Positions 1 to 9,253 of a DNA stretch of 64,000 nt are shown here, one piece after another. The DNA comes from Caballeronia arvi. GTDB taxonomy: Bacteria > Pseudomonadota > Gammaproteobacteria > Burkholderiales > Burkholderiaceae. Each line of letters begins with the position of its first letter. Position 1 is the first letter of the stretch. The stretch is taken from NCBI RefSeq assembly GCF_001544695.2, contig NZ_FCOM02000001.1, positions 558,001-622,000 of the forward strand. The letters are read 5' to 3'. The notes under the pieces are model-generated. The model worked only from the letters and a program-made list of their open reading frames with translations. It was not told the origin of the DNA and did not search any database. A program made the position numbers and the translations under genes.

Positions 1-496
1 CAAGCGACAAATGCGCGCCGATGAGCGCCAGAAGCGCGAGCGTGGGCACCACGGCGAGCGCGCCGGGTTGCGCGCCGATTACATACGCGAGCGCCGCGCA
101 CGCGCCAGCGCAGGCGAGATGCAGTGCTTGCGGATTCGCGCTTTCGCGAAGGAAGCGGGCGCAAAGCAGATAGCCCAGCGCCGCCATCGCGCCGCCCGCC
201 GTCACTGCATAAGCACCATCATTCGACTCTGGCAGCAGCCACACGACGAACGCGAGCGTTGCAAGCAATGCCTGCGTGGACGCACTCGGCGCGCCCCGGT
301 TGAGCCGAAACCCTGCGAATCCCGCGACAGCGGCGAGTGAAAGCGCGACCGCGCCCGCCCCGCCGCTCACCGCGCAGACCACGACGGCGATCGCGCCGGC
401 GACCCACAGCGAACGGTTCGCGCCGACGCGCAACGACGCCCCCGCCGACAACGCCGCGAGCACGCAGAGCATGCCCGAGAGCGCATCCCCGATCAT
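1..496 (-). CDS. Integral membrane protein, partial (C-terminus beyond left edge)
   Basis: An open frame starts with ATG at 496 and reads leftward without a stop through the edge, giving about 165 residues. The translation starts MIGDALSGMLCVLAALSAGA and is a run of Ala/Leu/Val/Gly-rich hydrophobic stretches separated by short polar turns, consistent with five or six membrane segments. Its start codon overlaps the stop of the FAH-family gene (ATGA), so it is translationally coupled and is the last visible gene of the leftward operon that begins at 6727. I do not recognise the family; a transporter or permease-like role is only an inference from hydrophobicity and operon position. Confidence 0.7.
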   Translation of the reverse strand, partial: MIGDALSGMLCVLAALSAGASLRVGANRSLWVAGAIAVVVCAVSGGAGAVALSLAAVAGFAGFRLNRGAPSASTQALLATLAFVVWLLPESNDGAYAVTAGGAMAALGYLLCARFLRESANPQALHLACAGACAALAYVIGAQPGALAVVPTLALLALIGAHLSL

Positions 497-1281
497 GCTT
501 CGAGCACGTTCGACAGCGTGCCAATCCCCGCGATCGACACATCCACGCGCGAGCCGTCCTTGATCGAGCCGACGCCGATCGACGTGCCGCACGCGATGAC
601 ATCGCCGGGAACGAGCGTCATGTCCTGCGACAGCAGGCTCACTTGCTCGGCGGGCGAGAAGATCATGTCGTCGAGCGGATAGTTCTGGCGCTCGACGCCT
701 TCGAGCGTCGTGACGACACTCGCCGCGCGCCAGTCGAAGCCATTGCCCGGCGTGACGATCGCGGGCCCGAGACACGTGAACGTGTCGAAGCCTTTCGAGC
801 GGCACCATTGCGCGAAGTTGGGATCTTCCTGCAATAGTTCGATCGCAGTGACGTCGTTGACGCAGGTGTAGCCGAAGATCGCCGCCTCGGCCTCTTCGAC
901 CGACGCGCCGCTCACCGTCTTGCCGATCACGATGCCCAGCTCGCCTTCGTACGCGATCTTGCCTTGATAGCTCTTCGGCCGGCGTATCGACTCGTTCGGC
1001 CCTATCACCGACATCGGCGGCTTGATGAGAAACAGCGGATGCTGCGGCGGCGCTTTGTCCAGCTTCTGCGACAGCGCGTAGTAGTTGTTCCACAGCGCGA
1101 TGACCTTGCTCGGCTGACACGGCGCGAGCAGCGTCAGGTCGTCCACGGCGAAGGTGATGTCGGTCGGGCGCGGGCGGTCGAACATCGCGCCGTCGTGCTG
1201 CACGACGCGGCCCGAGTGCTGATCGAGCGTGCCGAAGCCAATGCTGCCATCGGCGTCGCGAAAACGAATCCAGTGTGTCAC
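493..1281 (-). CDS. Fumarylacetoacetate hydrolase (FAH) family protein
   Basis: This 262-residue protein has the FAH/2-hydroxyhepta-2,4-diene-1,7-dioate isomerase fold signature: an acidic metal-binding stretch (AYEGELGIVIGK), then GYTCVNDVTA, and a C-terminal DVIACGTSIGVGS segment. Family members use a divalent metal to cleave or decarboxylate beta-keto or acylpyruvate acids in the cytoplasm, for example fumarylpyruvate hydrolase or oxaloacetate decarboxylase. It lies 78 bases downstream of the acyl-CoA synthetase and overlaps the following membrane-protein gene by four bases, so it belongs to the formyl-CoA operon. The exact substrate cannot be read from sequence; a C4 keto acid would fit the neighbouring malate/succinate-CoA ligase. 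The family call is firm, the substrate unknown. Confidence 0.85.
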   Translation of the reverse strand: MTHWIRFRDADGSIGFGTLDQHSGRVVQHDGAMFDRPRPTDITFAVDDLTLLAPCQPSKVIALWNNYYALSQKLDKAPPQHPLFLIKPPMSVIGPNESIRRPKSYQGKIAYEGELGIVIGKTVSGASVEEAEAAIFGYTCVNDVTAIELLQEDPNFAQWCRSKGFDTFTCLGPAIVTPGNGFDWRAASVVTTLEGVERQNYPLDDMIFSPAEQVSLLSQDMTLVPGDVIACGTSIGVGSIKDGSRVDVSIAGIGTLSNVLEA

Positions 1282-1304
1282 AGGTGTCTCCCTTGTGATG
1301 GATG

Positions 1305-1331
1305 AAGCGCGGGCATGCGTGGCCCGCGCTT
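1305..1331 (-). repeat. Intra-operon hairpin between synthetase and FAH genes
   Basis: A perfect 10-base inverted repeat, AAGCGCGGGC and GCCCGCGCTT, with a 7-base loop lies in the 78-base gap between two co-directional genes. There is no U-tract on the operon strand, so it is more likely an mRNA processing or stability element, or a partial attenuator, than a full terminator. Confidence 0.6.
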
Positions 1332-1359
1332 TCTGTCCCCTCCTCCTTCCAGAATCAGA

Positions 1360-3567
1360 TCAGATCTGACCCGCGCCGCGCGCCCACTTGTACTTCGCGC
1401 CGAGCACCGCGACCGGCAGCTCCGTCGAATAAGCGTAGGCCGGGACACCGTGTTCGTACAGGTATTCCGCCGCTTCCTCGACCTGGACATCGCCCGCGAG
1501 CGACGCCACGATCGGCTTCTCGATGCCGAGCGCCTTCATCTCCTCCTTCACTTCGATCACGAGTTTCGCGAAGACCATCGGCGGCGTGATGATCGTGTGC
1601 CAGTAGCCGAGAATGATCGAATGGATGCGATCGTCTTCGAGACCTAAGCGGATCGTGTTCTTGTACGTCGACGGCGGCTCGCCGCCCGTGATGTCGACCG
1701 GATTGCCCGCGGCGCCGAACGGCGGAATGAACTTGCGGAATGCGGCATCGAGATCGTCGGGCATCGTCATCAGCGAGAGACCGTTGTCCACGCACGCATC
1801 CGACAAGAGCACGCCCGAGCCGCCCGCGCCCGTGATGATGACGACGTTCTCGCCCTTCGGCGTCGGCAGCTTCGGAATGCCGCGCGCGTATTCGAGCAGA
1901 TCGCGCAAAGAGCGTGCGCGGATCACGCCGCATTGCTGGAACACGTCCTCGTAGATCTTGTCGTTGCCCGCGAGCGCGCCAGTGTGCGAGCTCGCCGCGC
2001 GCGCGCCGAGGCTCGTGCGACCTGCCTTCAGCACGACGACCGGCTTCTTCTTCGACACGCGCTTTGCGGCTTCGGCGAACGAGCGGCCATCCTTCAGATC
2101 CTCGCAGTGCTGCGCGATGATCTCGGTGTTGTCGTCCTGTTCGAAGAACGTGAGCAGATCGTCTTCATCGATATCGCTCTTGTTGCCGAGACCGACGATC
2201 GCGGAAACGCCCATCTTCGCCGAGCGCGAAAAGCCGATGATCGCCATGCCGATGCCGCCCGATTGCGACGACAGCGCCGCCTTGCCCTTCACGTCGTACG
2301 GCGTGCAGAACGTCGCGCACAGGTTCTTCGGCGTGTAGTAGAAGCCGTAGATGTTCGGGCCCATCATGCGGATATCGTACTGACGCGCGATCTTGACGAT
2401 CTCGTCCTGGCCTTCGTGATTGCCCGTCTCCGCGAAACCGGACGGAATCAGCACCGCGCCCGGAATCTTCTTTTCGCCCACTTCCACCAGAGCCTGCGCG
2501 ACGAACTTCGCCGGAATCGCGAAGACCGCCACGTCGATGACGCCGGGCACGTCCTTCACGCTCTTGTACGCCTTGCGGCCCATGATCTCGTCGGCTTTCG
2601 GGTGGATCGGATAGATCGCGCCCTGATAGCCGCCGTTGATGAGGTTCTTCATCACCGAGTTGCCGATCTTGCCGTCTTCGTTCGACGCGCCGATCACCGC
2701 GACCGCATCGGGCTTCATGATGCGGTTCATCTGCGCGACGATCTGCTCCTGCGTCGGGCGATAGCGCGGTTCGGCCGGCGCGAAGTCCATCACGATGCGC
2801 ACGTCCGCCGCGACCGCGCCGCCAGGGCTCGCGAAGACCGGGTTCAGGTCCATCTCGGAGATGTGCGGGAAGTCGTCGACGAGACGCGACACGCGCTCGA
2901 TCAGCGTGATGAGCGCCTCGCGATTCACCGGTTCCGCGCCGCGCACACCGCGCAGCACTTCGGCGGCCTGGATGCCGTCGAGCATCGATGCGGCTTCGTC
3001 GCGCGTGACCGGCGCCAGGCGGAACGTCACGTCCTTCAGCACTTCGACGAGCACGCCGCCGAGACCGAACGCGATCAGCTTGCCGAACGACGGGTCCGTC
3101 ACCGCGCCGATGATCACTTCCTGACCCGCGCCGACCATCTGCTGTACCTGCACGCCGACGAGCGTCGCGTTCGGGTCGTACTTCTTCGCGTTCGAGATGA
3201 TCGTGTCGAAGCCCGCGCGGACATCGGCTTCATTCTTCACGCCGACGAGCACGCCGCCCGCTTCCGTCTTGTGCAGGATTTCCGGCGATACGATCTTCAA
3301 CACGACCGGATAGCCGATGAACGATGCAAGCTTCGCGGCATCGTCCGCCGATTTCGCCACGCCTTCCTGCGGCACCGCGATGCCGTACGCATCGCAGACG
3401 AGTTTGCCTTCGGGCGCGGTGAGCGACGTGCGGCCTTCTGCCTTCACGCGATCGAAGATTTCTGCGACACGGCGTTTCGCGTCGGGCGCATGCAGCGGCA
3501 CGACTTGCGCCGTCTGCGTGGATGAGTTGGCTGCTTCGCTGCGTTCCTGGACAACCGTGCTGTTCAT
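1360..3567 (-). CDS. NDP-forming acyl-CoA synthetase (acetate-CoA ligase family)
   Basis: The 735-residue protein is a single-chain acyl-CoA synthetase of the ADP/NDP-forming superfamily, which makes an acyl-CoA from an acid, CoA and a nucleoside triphosphate through a phosphohistidine. Order of domains: an ATP-grasp module at about residues 30-260 (LKIVSPEILHKTEAGGV), a CoA-binding Rossmann domain starting near 285 (AVAVIGASNEDGKIG), and succinyl-CoA-ligase-like domains. SSHTGALAG contains the likely phosphorylated His528. The start at 3567 is chosen because GGAGA lies 8 bases upstream; an in-frame extension to 3636 has no such site. It follows frc by 87 bases. It may prime the pathway by activating the incoming acid (oxalate or a 2-hydroxy acid); the substrate is inferred. 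Confidence 0.88.
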   Translation of the reverse strand: MNSTVVQERSEAANSSTQTAQVVPLHAPDAKRRVAEIFDRVKAEGRTSLTAPEGKLVCDAYGIAVPQEGVAKSADDAAKLASFIGYPVVLKIVSPEILHKTEAGGVLVGVKNEADVRAGFDTIISNAKKYDPNATLVGVQVQQMVGAGQEVIIGAVTDPSFGKLIAFGLGGVLVEVLKDVTFRLAPVTRDEAASMLDGIQAAEVLRGVRGAEPVNREALITLIERVSRLVDDFPHISEMDLNPVFASPGGAVAADVRIVMDFAPAEPRYRPTQEQIVAQMNRIMKPDAVAVIGASNEDGKIGNSVMKNLINGGYQGAIYPIHPKADEIMGRKAYKSVKDVPGVIDVAVFAIPAKFVAQALVEVGEKKIPGAVLIPSGFAETGNHEGQDEIVKIARQYDIRMMGPNIYGFYYTPKNLCATFCTPYDVKGKAALSSQSGGIGMAIIGFSRSAKMGVSAIVGLGNKSDIDEDDLLTFFEQDDNTEIIAQHCEDLKDGRSFAEAAKRVSKKKPVVVLKAGRTSLGARAASSHTGALAGNDKIYEDVFQQCGVIRARSLRDLLEYARGIPKLPTPKGENVVIITGAGGSGVLLSDACVDNGLSLMTMPDDLDAAFRKFIPPFGAAGNPVDITGGEPPSTYKNTIRLGLEDDRIHSIILGYWHTIITPPMVFAKLVIEVKEEMKALGIEKPIVASLAGDVQVEEAAEYLYEHGVPAYAYSTELPVAVLGAKYKWARGAGQI

Positions 3568-3606
3568 TTGGACGTGTCTCCGTATATTTGGGCGTGCAGG
3601 GGCCCG

Positions 3607-3628
3607 CGCCGCCTCGTTCGAGGCGGCG
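3607..3628 (-). repeat. Intra-operon hairpin between frc and synthetase genes
   Basis: A perfect 10-base inverted repeat (CGCCGCCTCG, 2-base loop, CGAGGCGGCG) lies in the 87-base gap between frc and the acyl-CoA synthetase. No U-tract follows. With the hairpin at 1305-1331, each of the two longer gaps inside the operon holds a stable stem. Confidence 0.6.
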
Positions 3629-3654
3629 GCGGACAAGCGTTCAGAAGGTAAGAA

Positions 3655-4917
3655 TCAGATCGCGCCGAGGCTCTTCAACGTGGCGACCTGGTCGGGCGTG
3701 TAGCCGAGTTCGGCCATGACTTCATCGGTGTGTTCGCCGAGCAGCGGCGAGCGAACGACGTCGGTCGGACTGTCGGACAATTTGATCGGATTGCCGACCG
3801 TGAGGTACTTGCCGCGCACCGGATGATCCACTTCCACCACCGTGCCGGTCTTACGCAGCGACGGCTCTTCGGCGATCTCCTTCATCGACAGGATCGGGCC
3901 GCACGGAATGTCGTGCTTGTTGAGGATTTCCATCGCCTGGAACTTGGTCTTCGACATCGTCCAGCGTTCGATCTCCGCAAAAATGTCCTTCAGATGCGGC
4001 AGGCGCGCGTTCGGCGTCTTGTAGTCCGGATGATCGATCCATTCCTCGCGGCCGATCACCTTGCAGATCTCGCCCCACACCGGCGCCTGCGTGATGAAGT
4101 AGATGTACGCGTTCGGGTCCGTCTCCCAGCCCTTGCACTTCAGGATCCAGCCCGGCTGGCCGCCGCCCGACGCATTGCCCGCGCGCGGCACCGCTTCGCC
4201 GAACGTGCCGTTCGGGTACTGCGGATATTCCTTCATCACGCCGGTGCGCTCGAGCCGCTGCTGATCGCGCAGCTTCACGCGGCAAAGGTTCAGCACACCG
4301 TCCTGCATCGCCGCGAGCACTTTCTGGCCGCGTCCGCTCGTATTGCGCTGATACAACGCCGTGACGATGCCGAGTGCGAGATGCAGGCCCGTGCCCGTAT
4401 CGCCGATCTGCGCGCCGGTCACTGTGGGCGGGCCGTCGTCGAAGCCGGTCGTCGAGGCCGCGCCGCCCGCACATTGCGCGACGTTCTCGTAGACCTTGCA
4501 ATCCTCGTACGGTCCCGGGCCGAAACCCTTCACGGAAGCGACGATCATCCTCGGATTCAGCTCCTGGATGCGCTCCCACGTGAAGCCCATGCGATCGAGC
4601 GCGCCCGGCGCGAAGTTCTCGACGAGCACGTCGCACTTCTTGACGAGCGTCTCGAGCACCTTCTTGCCTTCGGGATTCTTCGTATCGATGGTGATCGAAC
4701 GCTTGTTGTGGTTGAGCATCGTGAAGTAGAGGCTGTCGGCGTCGGGAATATCACGCAGTTGCTCCCGCGTGATGTCGCCCGCGCCTGCGCGCTCCACCTT
4801 GATGACGTCCGCGCCGAACCACGCGAGCAGCTGCGTGCAGGTCGGCCCGGACTGGACGTGCGTGAAGTCCAGGATGCGCACGCCGTCCAGCGCCTTGCCA
4901 GAAGTGTTCACCGTCAT
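3655..4917 (-). CDS. frc: Formyl-CoA:oxalate CoA-transferase (class III)
   Basis: This 420-residue protein moves CoA from formyl-CoA to oxalate (or another acid), releasing formate. As I recall the Oxalobacter formigenes and E. coli (YfdW) enzymes, it matches them along its whole length: Q22 in HVQSGP, the NKRSITID segment, [16 protein letters not shown], the catalytic Asp173 in [29 protein letters not shown], and the [14 protein letters not shown] block. The glycine loop next to the active site reads [10 protein letters not shown]. formigenes has four consecutive glycines there, so one is Ser here. The start has GGGAG 8 bases upstream. It lies 43 bases downstream of the ThDP enzyme, the usual partner that makes formyl-CoA. 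Acid specificity beyond oxalate is not proven. Confidence 0.9.
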   Translation of the reverse strand: MTVNTSGKALDGVRILDFTHVQSGPTCTQLLAWFGADVIKVERAGAGDITREQLRDIPDADSLYFTMLNHNKRSITIDTKNPEGKKVLETLVKKCDVLVENFAPGALDRMGFTWERIQELNPRMIVASVKGFGPGPYEDCKVYENVAQCAGGAASTTGFDDGPPTVTGAQIGDTGTGLHLALGIVTALYQRNTSGRGQKVLAAMQDGVLNLCRVKLRDQQRLERTGVMKEYPQYPNGTFGEAVPRAGNASGGGQPGWILKCKGWETDPNAYIYFITQAPVWGEICKVIGREEWIDHPDYKTPNARLPHLKDIFAEIERWTMSKTKFQAMEILNKHDIPCGPILSMKEIAEEPSLRKTGTVVEVDHPVRGKYLTVGNPIKLSDSPTDVVRSPLLGEHTDEVMAELGYTPDQVATLKSLGAI

Positions 4918-4960
4918 GGCTTTGTCTCCCAAATCTCTTACGACGTTTATAGGTTCACAT

Positions 4961-6727
4961 TTATTTGTACATCGTCTGCGCCATCGTGCCCGGCGCGTAG
5001 ACAGTCGGATCGACCCAGATGTTGATGACTGCGCTCTTGCCCGTCTTCGCGATCGACTCGCGCGCGCGTTGCAGCGCACCCGCGATCTTTGACGCCTCGC
5101 GCACTTCCTCGCCGTAGCCGCCGAGCATTTCGGCGAAGCGGCCATACGGCACATCCGACAGCAGGTTACCGACGTTGCCGCGCTCTTCGCCGTACTTCGC
5201 GAGTTGGCCGTAGCGAATCTGGTTCATCGCCGAGTTGTTGCCGATGACCGCGATATATGGCACACCGAAGCGGTTCGCGGTTTCCATGTCGAAGGACGTC
5301 ATGGAGAACGCGCCGTCGCCGTAATAACAGAGTACTTCTTTCTCCGGATTCGCCAATCCCGCAGCAATCGCGAAGCCCGTGCCGACGCCGAGCGATCCGA
5401 GCGCGCCCGGGTCCATCCACTGGCCCGGACGGCGCGGACGCACGGCCTGCGCCGAAATCGTCACGACATCGCCGCCGTCGCCGATATAGATGGTGTCGTC
5501 CGACAGGAACTGGTTGATCTCGTGCGCGACGCGGTACGGATGGATCGGGCTCGCATCGGACGTGAAGAGCGGCATCAGCTTGGCAGTCGCGGTTTCCTCG
5601 AGCGCCGAGAGTTCGCGCATCCATGCCTGGCGCGCCTGACGCTTGTCGTTCTTGAGACGCCCGCTCGCCGCCTGCAATGCCGCGCCGAGAATCGCGCCCG
5701 GATCGCCGACCAGACCGAGATCGATATCGCGGTTCTTGCCGACCGTGCGGTAATCCATGTCGATCTGGACCAGCTTCAGATCCTTGCTGATGCGCTTGCC
5801 GTAGCCCATGCGGAAATCGAACGGCGTGCCGACGATCACGATCAGATCCGCCTTCGCGAAAGCCTGCGAGCGCGTGCGGTCGAAGTGATGCGGGTCGCCC
5901 GGCGGCAACAGGCCGCGGCTCGCGCCGTTGAAGTAGCCGGGAATGTCGAGGCCGCGCAGCAGTGCGATGGCTTCCTCGTGGCCGCGCGCCGTCCAGACTT
6001 GCTGGCCGTAGAGAATCGCGGGGCGCTCGGAGTTCACCAGCAGATCGGCGAGCTGCTCGATCGAGGCCGGATCGCCGACCGATTTCGTCGATGCGCGATA
6101 ACGGCCCGGCTGCGGAATCACGGCCTTGGTGACGTCGATTTCACGGTCGAGCACGTCGCGCGGAATTTCAAGATAGGCCGGGCCGGGCGCGCCGTTGAAC
6201 GCTTCGCGGGCGGCCATCGAAATCATGTCGGCGACGCGCTCGGTGCTCGGCACGGTCGCGGCGAACTTGGTGATCGGCGCCATCATGTCGACGTGCGGCA
6301 GGTCTTGCAGCGAACCCATCTTGTGCTGGGTCAGCGCGCCCTGTCCGCCGATATGGATGATCGGGCTTTCCGAACGGAACGCCGTGGCGACGCCCGTCAC
6401 CGCATTCGTGCAGCCGGGTCCGGCCGTCGTGACGACGCAGCCGAGCTTGCCGGTCTGACGCGCATAGCCGTCGGCGGCGTGAGCGGCAACCTGCTCGTGG
6501 CGCACGTCGATGATGCGGATGCCTTCGTCGACGCAACCGTCATAGATATCGATGATGTGGCCGCCGCACAGCGTGAAAATGGTGTCGACGCCTTCGTTCT
6601 TCAAAGCACGAGCGACCAGATGGCCGCCCGAGACGACGCCCGCGCCGCGGGTTTTCTGCTTCAGCGTGTCATCGGCGGTAGTGGTGGCTGGAGCGACTTC
6701 AGGGCGGCTGCTGACGACTTCGGACAT
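4961..6727 (-). CDS. ThDP-dependent acyl-CoA lyase/decarboxylase (oxalyl-CoA decarboxylase or 2-hydroxyacyl-CoA lyase type)
   Basis: A 588-residue enzyme of the acetolactate synthase/oxalyl-CoA decarboxylase/2-hydroxyacyl-CoA lyase superfamily, with three modules: PYR, central Rossmann-like, and PP. The ThDP-activating Glu78 lies in RHEQ, and the Mg-ThDP motif runs from GDGAF (470) to NN (497-498). Position in front of frc suggests a formyl-CoA-producing enzyme. However, the active-site loop reads [11 protein letters not shown] (around 137-147), closer to human HACL1 or acetolactate synthase than to the GDYEE loop of oxalyl-CoA decarboxylases, and [11 protein letters not shown] replaces the NNGGIY of that family. 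It may therefore cleave a 2-hydroxyacyl-CoA to formyl-CoA plus a carbonyl compound. Start at 6727 has a strong AGGAGG site. First gene of the leftward operon. Confidence 0.85.
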   Translation of the reverse strand: MSEVVSSRPEVAPATTTADDTLKQKTRGAGVVSGGHLVARALKNEGVDTIFTLCGGHIIDIYDGCVDEGIRIIDVRHEQVAAHAADGYARQTGKLGCVVTTAGPGCTNAVTGVATAFRSESPIIHIGGQGALTQHKMGSLQDLPHVDMMAPITKFAATVPSTERVADMISMAAREAFNGAPGPAYLEIPRDVLDREIDVTKAVIPQPGRYRASTKSVGDPASIEQLADLLVNSERPAILYGQQVWTARGHEEAIALLRGLDIPGYFNGASRGLLPPGDPHHFDRTRSQAFAKADLIVIVGTPFDFRMGYGKRISKDLKLVQIDMDYRTVGKNRDIDLGLVGDPGAILGAALQAASGRLKNDKRQARQAWMRELSALEETATAKLMPLFTSDASPIHPYRVAHEINQFLSDDTIYIGDGGDVVTISAQAVRPRRPGQWMDPGALGSLGVGTGFAIAAGLANPEKEVLCYYGDGAFSMTSFDMETANRFGVPYIAVIGNNSAMNQIRYGQLAKYGEERGNVGNLLSDVPYGRFAEMLGGYGEEVREASKIAGALQRARESIAKTGKSAVINIWVDPTVYAPGTMAQTMYK

Positions 6728-6792
6728 TGTTGTCTCCTCCTCGATTGGGTGGTGTGCGATCCCGTGGACGTCGCGCTGCGTCCCGGTTGCTG

Positions 6793-6826
6793 TGATATAC
6801 AATATTCCACACACAGTATTAGTCAA
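6793..6826 (-). promoter_or_regulatory. Promoter and operator A for the ThDP enzyme-frc operon
   Basis: Read on the minus strand there is TTGACT (-35, 6821-6826), a 16-base spacer and TATTGT (-10, 6799-6804). The regulon motif TGATATACAATAT (plus strand, 6793-6805) covers the -10, so a protein bound there would block polymerase. The layout, TTGnnn then AATAC, 13 bases, then TTGTATATCA, is repeated base-for-base in spacing at 11781-11814. It occupies the 334-base gap (6728-7061) shared with operator B. Confidence 0.65.
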
Positions 6827-6972
6827 CTGTATCCCGCTCGGAAAAAACCCTGTGATGCAGCGCAAGATTCTCTGAGACGCCCTTCCCATCTCGATTTGCG
6901 AATTTTCGACGTTGCGACGCATCAAATCTGTGCTCCTCGGACGAGGCGCCGACAAAATTTATTTGCGCTCCG

Positions 6973-6996
6973 TGAAATGTGATATACAGTATTTCA
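6973..6996 (+). promoter_or_regulatory. Operator B upstream of the CoA-ligase operon
   Basis: TGATATACAGTAT at 6980-6992 is the same motif as operator A and lies inside an inverted repeat whose ends are TGAAAT (6973-6978) and ATTTCA (6991-6996). It ends 65 bases upstream of the ATG at 7062. TATACA inside it resembles a -10 hexamer. The rest of the 6728-7061 gap shows no gene. Confidence 0.6.
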
Positions 6997-7061
6997 GCGC
7001 GCCACCGATGACGCGTTTTTGTGGTCGCGCCCATTCCCATCAGAGGACATTAGGAGACGCA

Positions 7062-8267
7062 ATGAACATCCACGAATATCAGGCGAAGGCGCTGCTGCGA
7101 AAGTACGGCGTCGCGGTTCCGGAGGGCCGCGTCGCCTTTTCCGCGCGGGAAGCCGCCGATGCGGCCACTGCGCTGGGCGGCCCGGTCTGGGTCGTGAAAT
7201 CGCAGATTCACGCGGGCGGCCGCGGTGCCGGGCGCTTCGCCAACGATCCCGACGGCAAGGGCGGCGTGCGGGTCGTGAAGTCGGTCGATGAAGTGCGCGA
7301 GAACGCCCGAAAAATGCTCGCCTCGGTGCTCGTGACGAAGCAAACCGGGCCGGCGGGCAAGGAAGTGAAGCGTCTCTATATCGAGGAAGGCTGCGATATC
7401 GCGCGCGAACTGTATCTCGGCATGCTGGTCGATCGCGCCACGTCGCGCATCACGCTGATGGCGTCGACCGAGGGCGGCATGGAGATCGAGGAAGTCGCGC
7501 ATCGCACGCCGGAGAAGATTCTCAAGGTCGCGATCGACCCGGCCACCGGCTTGCAGCCTTTCCACACGCGACAGATCGCGTTCGGACTCGGGCTCACCGG
7601 TAATCAGATCAAGGCGGCGTCGAAATTCATCACGGCGCTGTATCAGGCGTTCGTCGATCTGGACGCGTCCATCGTCGAAGTGAATCCGCTCGTCGTGACC
7701 GGCTCCGGCGACGTGATGGCGCTCGACGCCAAGCTCAATTTCGACGACAACGCGCTCTATCGTCATGCGGATATCGAGAAACTGCGCGACGAGGACGAAG
7801 AAGATGCCGCCGAAATCGAAGCGGCGAAGCACGGCCTCAATTATGTGAAGCTCGACGGCAACATCGGCTGCATGGTGAACGGCGCCGGCCTCGCAATGGC
7901 CACGATGGACATCATCAAGCTCTACGGCGGCGAGCCCGCGAACTTCCTCGATGTCGGTGGCGGCGCGACGCAAGAGCGCGTCGCGACCGCGTTCAAGCTG
8001 ATCCTGCGCGATCCGAAAGTACAGGGGATTCTCGTCAATATCTTCGGCGGCATCATGCGCTGCGACGTGATCGCGCAAGGCGTCGTCGCCGCGGCGCGCG
8101 AAGTCGATCTGCGCGTGCCGCTCGTCGTGCGCCTCGCCGGCACGAACGTCGATGCGGGCCGCGAAATCCTGCGCGCGTCCGGCCTCGCCATCATTCCCGC
8201 CGAAAATCTCGCCGATGCCGCCGACAAGATCGTCACCGCCGTCGCCCAAGGAGGAACCGCCAAATGA
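7062..8267 (+). CDS. Succinyl/malate-CoA ligase beta subunit (SucC/MtkA-like)
   Basis: The 401-residue protein is the ATP-grasp, nucleotide-binding subunit of a two-subunit acyl-CoA ligase. It opens with [20 protein letters not shown], has an ATP-grasp region to about residue 240, then [20 protein letters not shown] and NFLDVGGGA, ending in the [10 protein letters not shown] and [10 protein letters not shown] segments of the C-terminal domain. [11 protein letters not shown], the HRTPEKI region and RLAGTNV resemble methylotroph malate-CoA ligase MtkA as closely as TCA-cycle SucC. Linked to frc and the formyl-CoA enzyme, malyl-CoA formation (toward glyoxylate and acetyl-CoA) is plausible but inferred. 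AGGAGA lies 5 bases from the ATG; the start overlaps nothing. Operator B lies upstream. Confidence 0.85.
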   Translation: MNIHEYQAKALLRKYGVAVPEGRVAFSAREAADAATALGGPVWVVKSQIHAGGRGAGRFANDPDGKGGVRVVKSVDEVRENARKMLASVLVTKQTGPAGKEVKRLYIEEGCDIARELYLGMLVDRATSRITLMASTEGGMEIEEVAHRTPEKILKVAIDPATGLQPFHTRQIAFGLGLTGNQIKAASKFITALYQAFVDLDASIVEVNPLVVTGSGDVMALDAKLNFDDNALYRHADIEKLRDEDEEDAAEIEAAKHGLNYVKLDGNIGCMVNGAGLAMATMDIIKLYGGEPANFLDVGGGATQERVATAFKLILRDPKVQGILVNIFGGIMRCDVIAQGVVAAAREVDLRVPLVVRLAGTNVDAGREILRASGLAIIPAENLADAADKIVTAVAQGGTAK

Positions 8268-9139
8268 GCGTGCTAATCAATAAAGACACGAAAGTGATTT
8301 GCCAGGGCTTCACCGGCGCGCAAGGCACGTTTCACTCGGAGCAGGCGATCGCGTACGGCACGCGCATGGTCGGCGGCGTGACGCCGGGCAAAGGCGGCAC
8401 GACGCATCTGGACCTGCCGGTGTTCGATACCGTCGCCGATGCGGTCGCGAAGACCGGCGCCGACGCGTCCGTCATCTACGTGCCGCCGCCCTTCGCCGCC
8501 GATGCGATTCTCGAAGCCATCGACGCCGAAGTGCCGTTCATCGTCTGCATCACCGAAGGCATCCCGGTGCTGGACATGCTGCGCGTGAAGCGCGCGCTTT
8601 CCGGCTCGACGAGCCGGCTCGTCGGGCCGAACTGTCCGGGCGTCATCACGCCGGGGCAATGCAAGATCGGCATCATGCCGGGGCACATCCATAGGCCGGG
8701 CAAGATCGGGGTCGTGTCGCGCTCCGGCACGCTCACGTATGAAGCCGTCGCGCAGACGACCGCTGCGGGGCTCGGGCAGACGACGTGCATCGGCATCGGC
8801 GGCGACCCGGTGAACGGGACGAACTTCATCGACTGCCTGTCGCTCTTCCTGGAAGACGACGCGACCGAAGGCATCATCATGATCGGCGAAATCGGCGGGT
8901 CGGCGGAGGAAGACGCGGCGCAGTTCCTGAAGGACGCGAAGACGCACAAGCCGGTCGTCGGCTTCATCGCGGGAACGACCGCGCCGCCGGGACGCCGCAT
9001 GGGTCACGCGGGCGCGATCATCTCGGGCGGCTCGGGAACGGCTTCCGCGAAGATCGACGCGATGAAGTCGGCGGGCATTCACGTCGCCGATTCGCCCGCC
9101 GCGCTCGGCGAAACGATGGTGCGCGCGATGCGTCGCTGA
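8264..9139 (+). CDS. Succinyl/malate-CoA ligase alpha subunit (SucD/MtkB-like)
   Basis: This 291-residue protein is the CoA-binding partner of the preceding subunit and overlaps it by four bases (ATGA), which ensures equimolar synthesis. It has the N-terminal CoA-binding fold ([20 protein letters not shown]), [15 protein letters not shown], the SRSGTLTYE loop, and the catalytic, transiently phosphorylated His248 in [14 protein letters not shown]. It would form the alpha2beta2 or alphabeta ligase joining CoA to a C4 dicarboxylate with nucleotide cleavage. Because the core TCA sucCD pair normally lies elsewhere with TCA genes, this looks like a dedicated paralogue for the island. Substrate (malate or succinate) is not decided by the sequence. 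Confidence 0.87.
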   Translation: MSVLINKDTKVICQGFTGAQGTFHSEQAIAYGTRMVGGVTPGKGGTTHLDLPVFDTVADAVAKTGADASVIYVPPPFAADAILEAIDAEVPFIVCITEGIPVLDMLRVKRALSGSTSRLVGPNCPGVITPGQCKIGIMPGHIHRPGKIGVVSRSGTLTYEAVAQTTAAGLGQTTCIGIGGDPVNGTNFIDCLSLFLEDDATEGIIMIGEIGGSAEEDAAQFLKDAKTHKPVVGFIAGTTAPPGRRMGHAGAIISGGSGTASAKIDAMKSAGIHVADSPAALGETMVRAMRR

Positions 9140-9148
9140 GCGGCAAAC

Positions 9149-9175
9149 TCGCGAGGCGGCGCCTCTGGCCGCCTC
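9149..9175 (+). repeat. Hairpin downstream of the ligase operon
   Basis: GCGAGGCGG and CCGCCTCGC form a perfect 9-base stem with a 9-base loop starting 10 bases after the ligase stop codon. No T-run follows, so it may protect the 3' end of the mRNA or act as a weak terminator. Confidence 0.5.
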
Positions 9176-9253
9176 GCTAGCCACACTCTTTGACAGTTCC
9201 AGTGTGGGCGCATCGTAGACTGCAAGGTTTTCCAAGCCTGACAGTTGCGCCTC

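Noticed and set aside
1933..3525. A 530-codon open frame antisense to the acyl-CoA synthetase
   Set aside because: Composition is typical of a reverse-strand shadow in GC-rich DNA and the synthetase on the minus strand is supported by domain motifs.
4961..6727. Naming the ThDP enzyme oxc
   Set aside because: Active-site loops differ from known oxalyl-CoA decarboxylases, so the symbol would overstate what the sequence shows.
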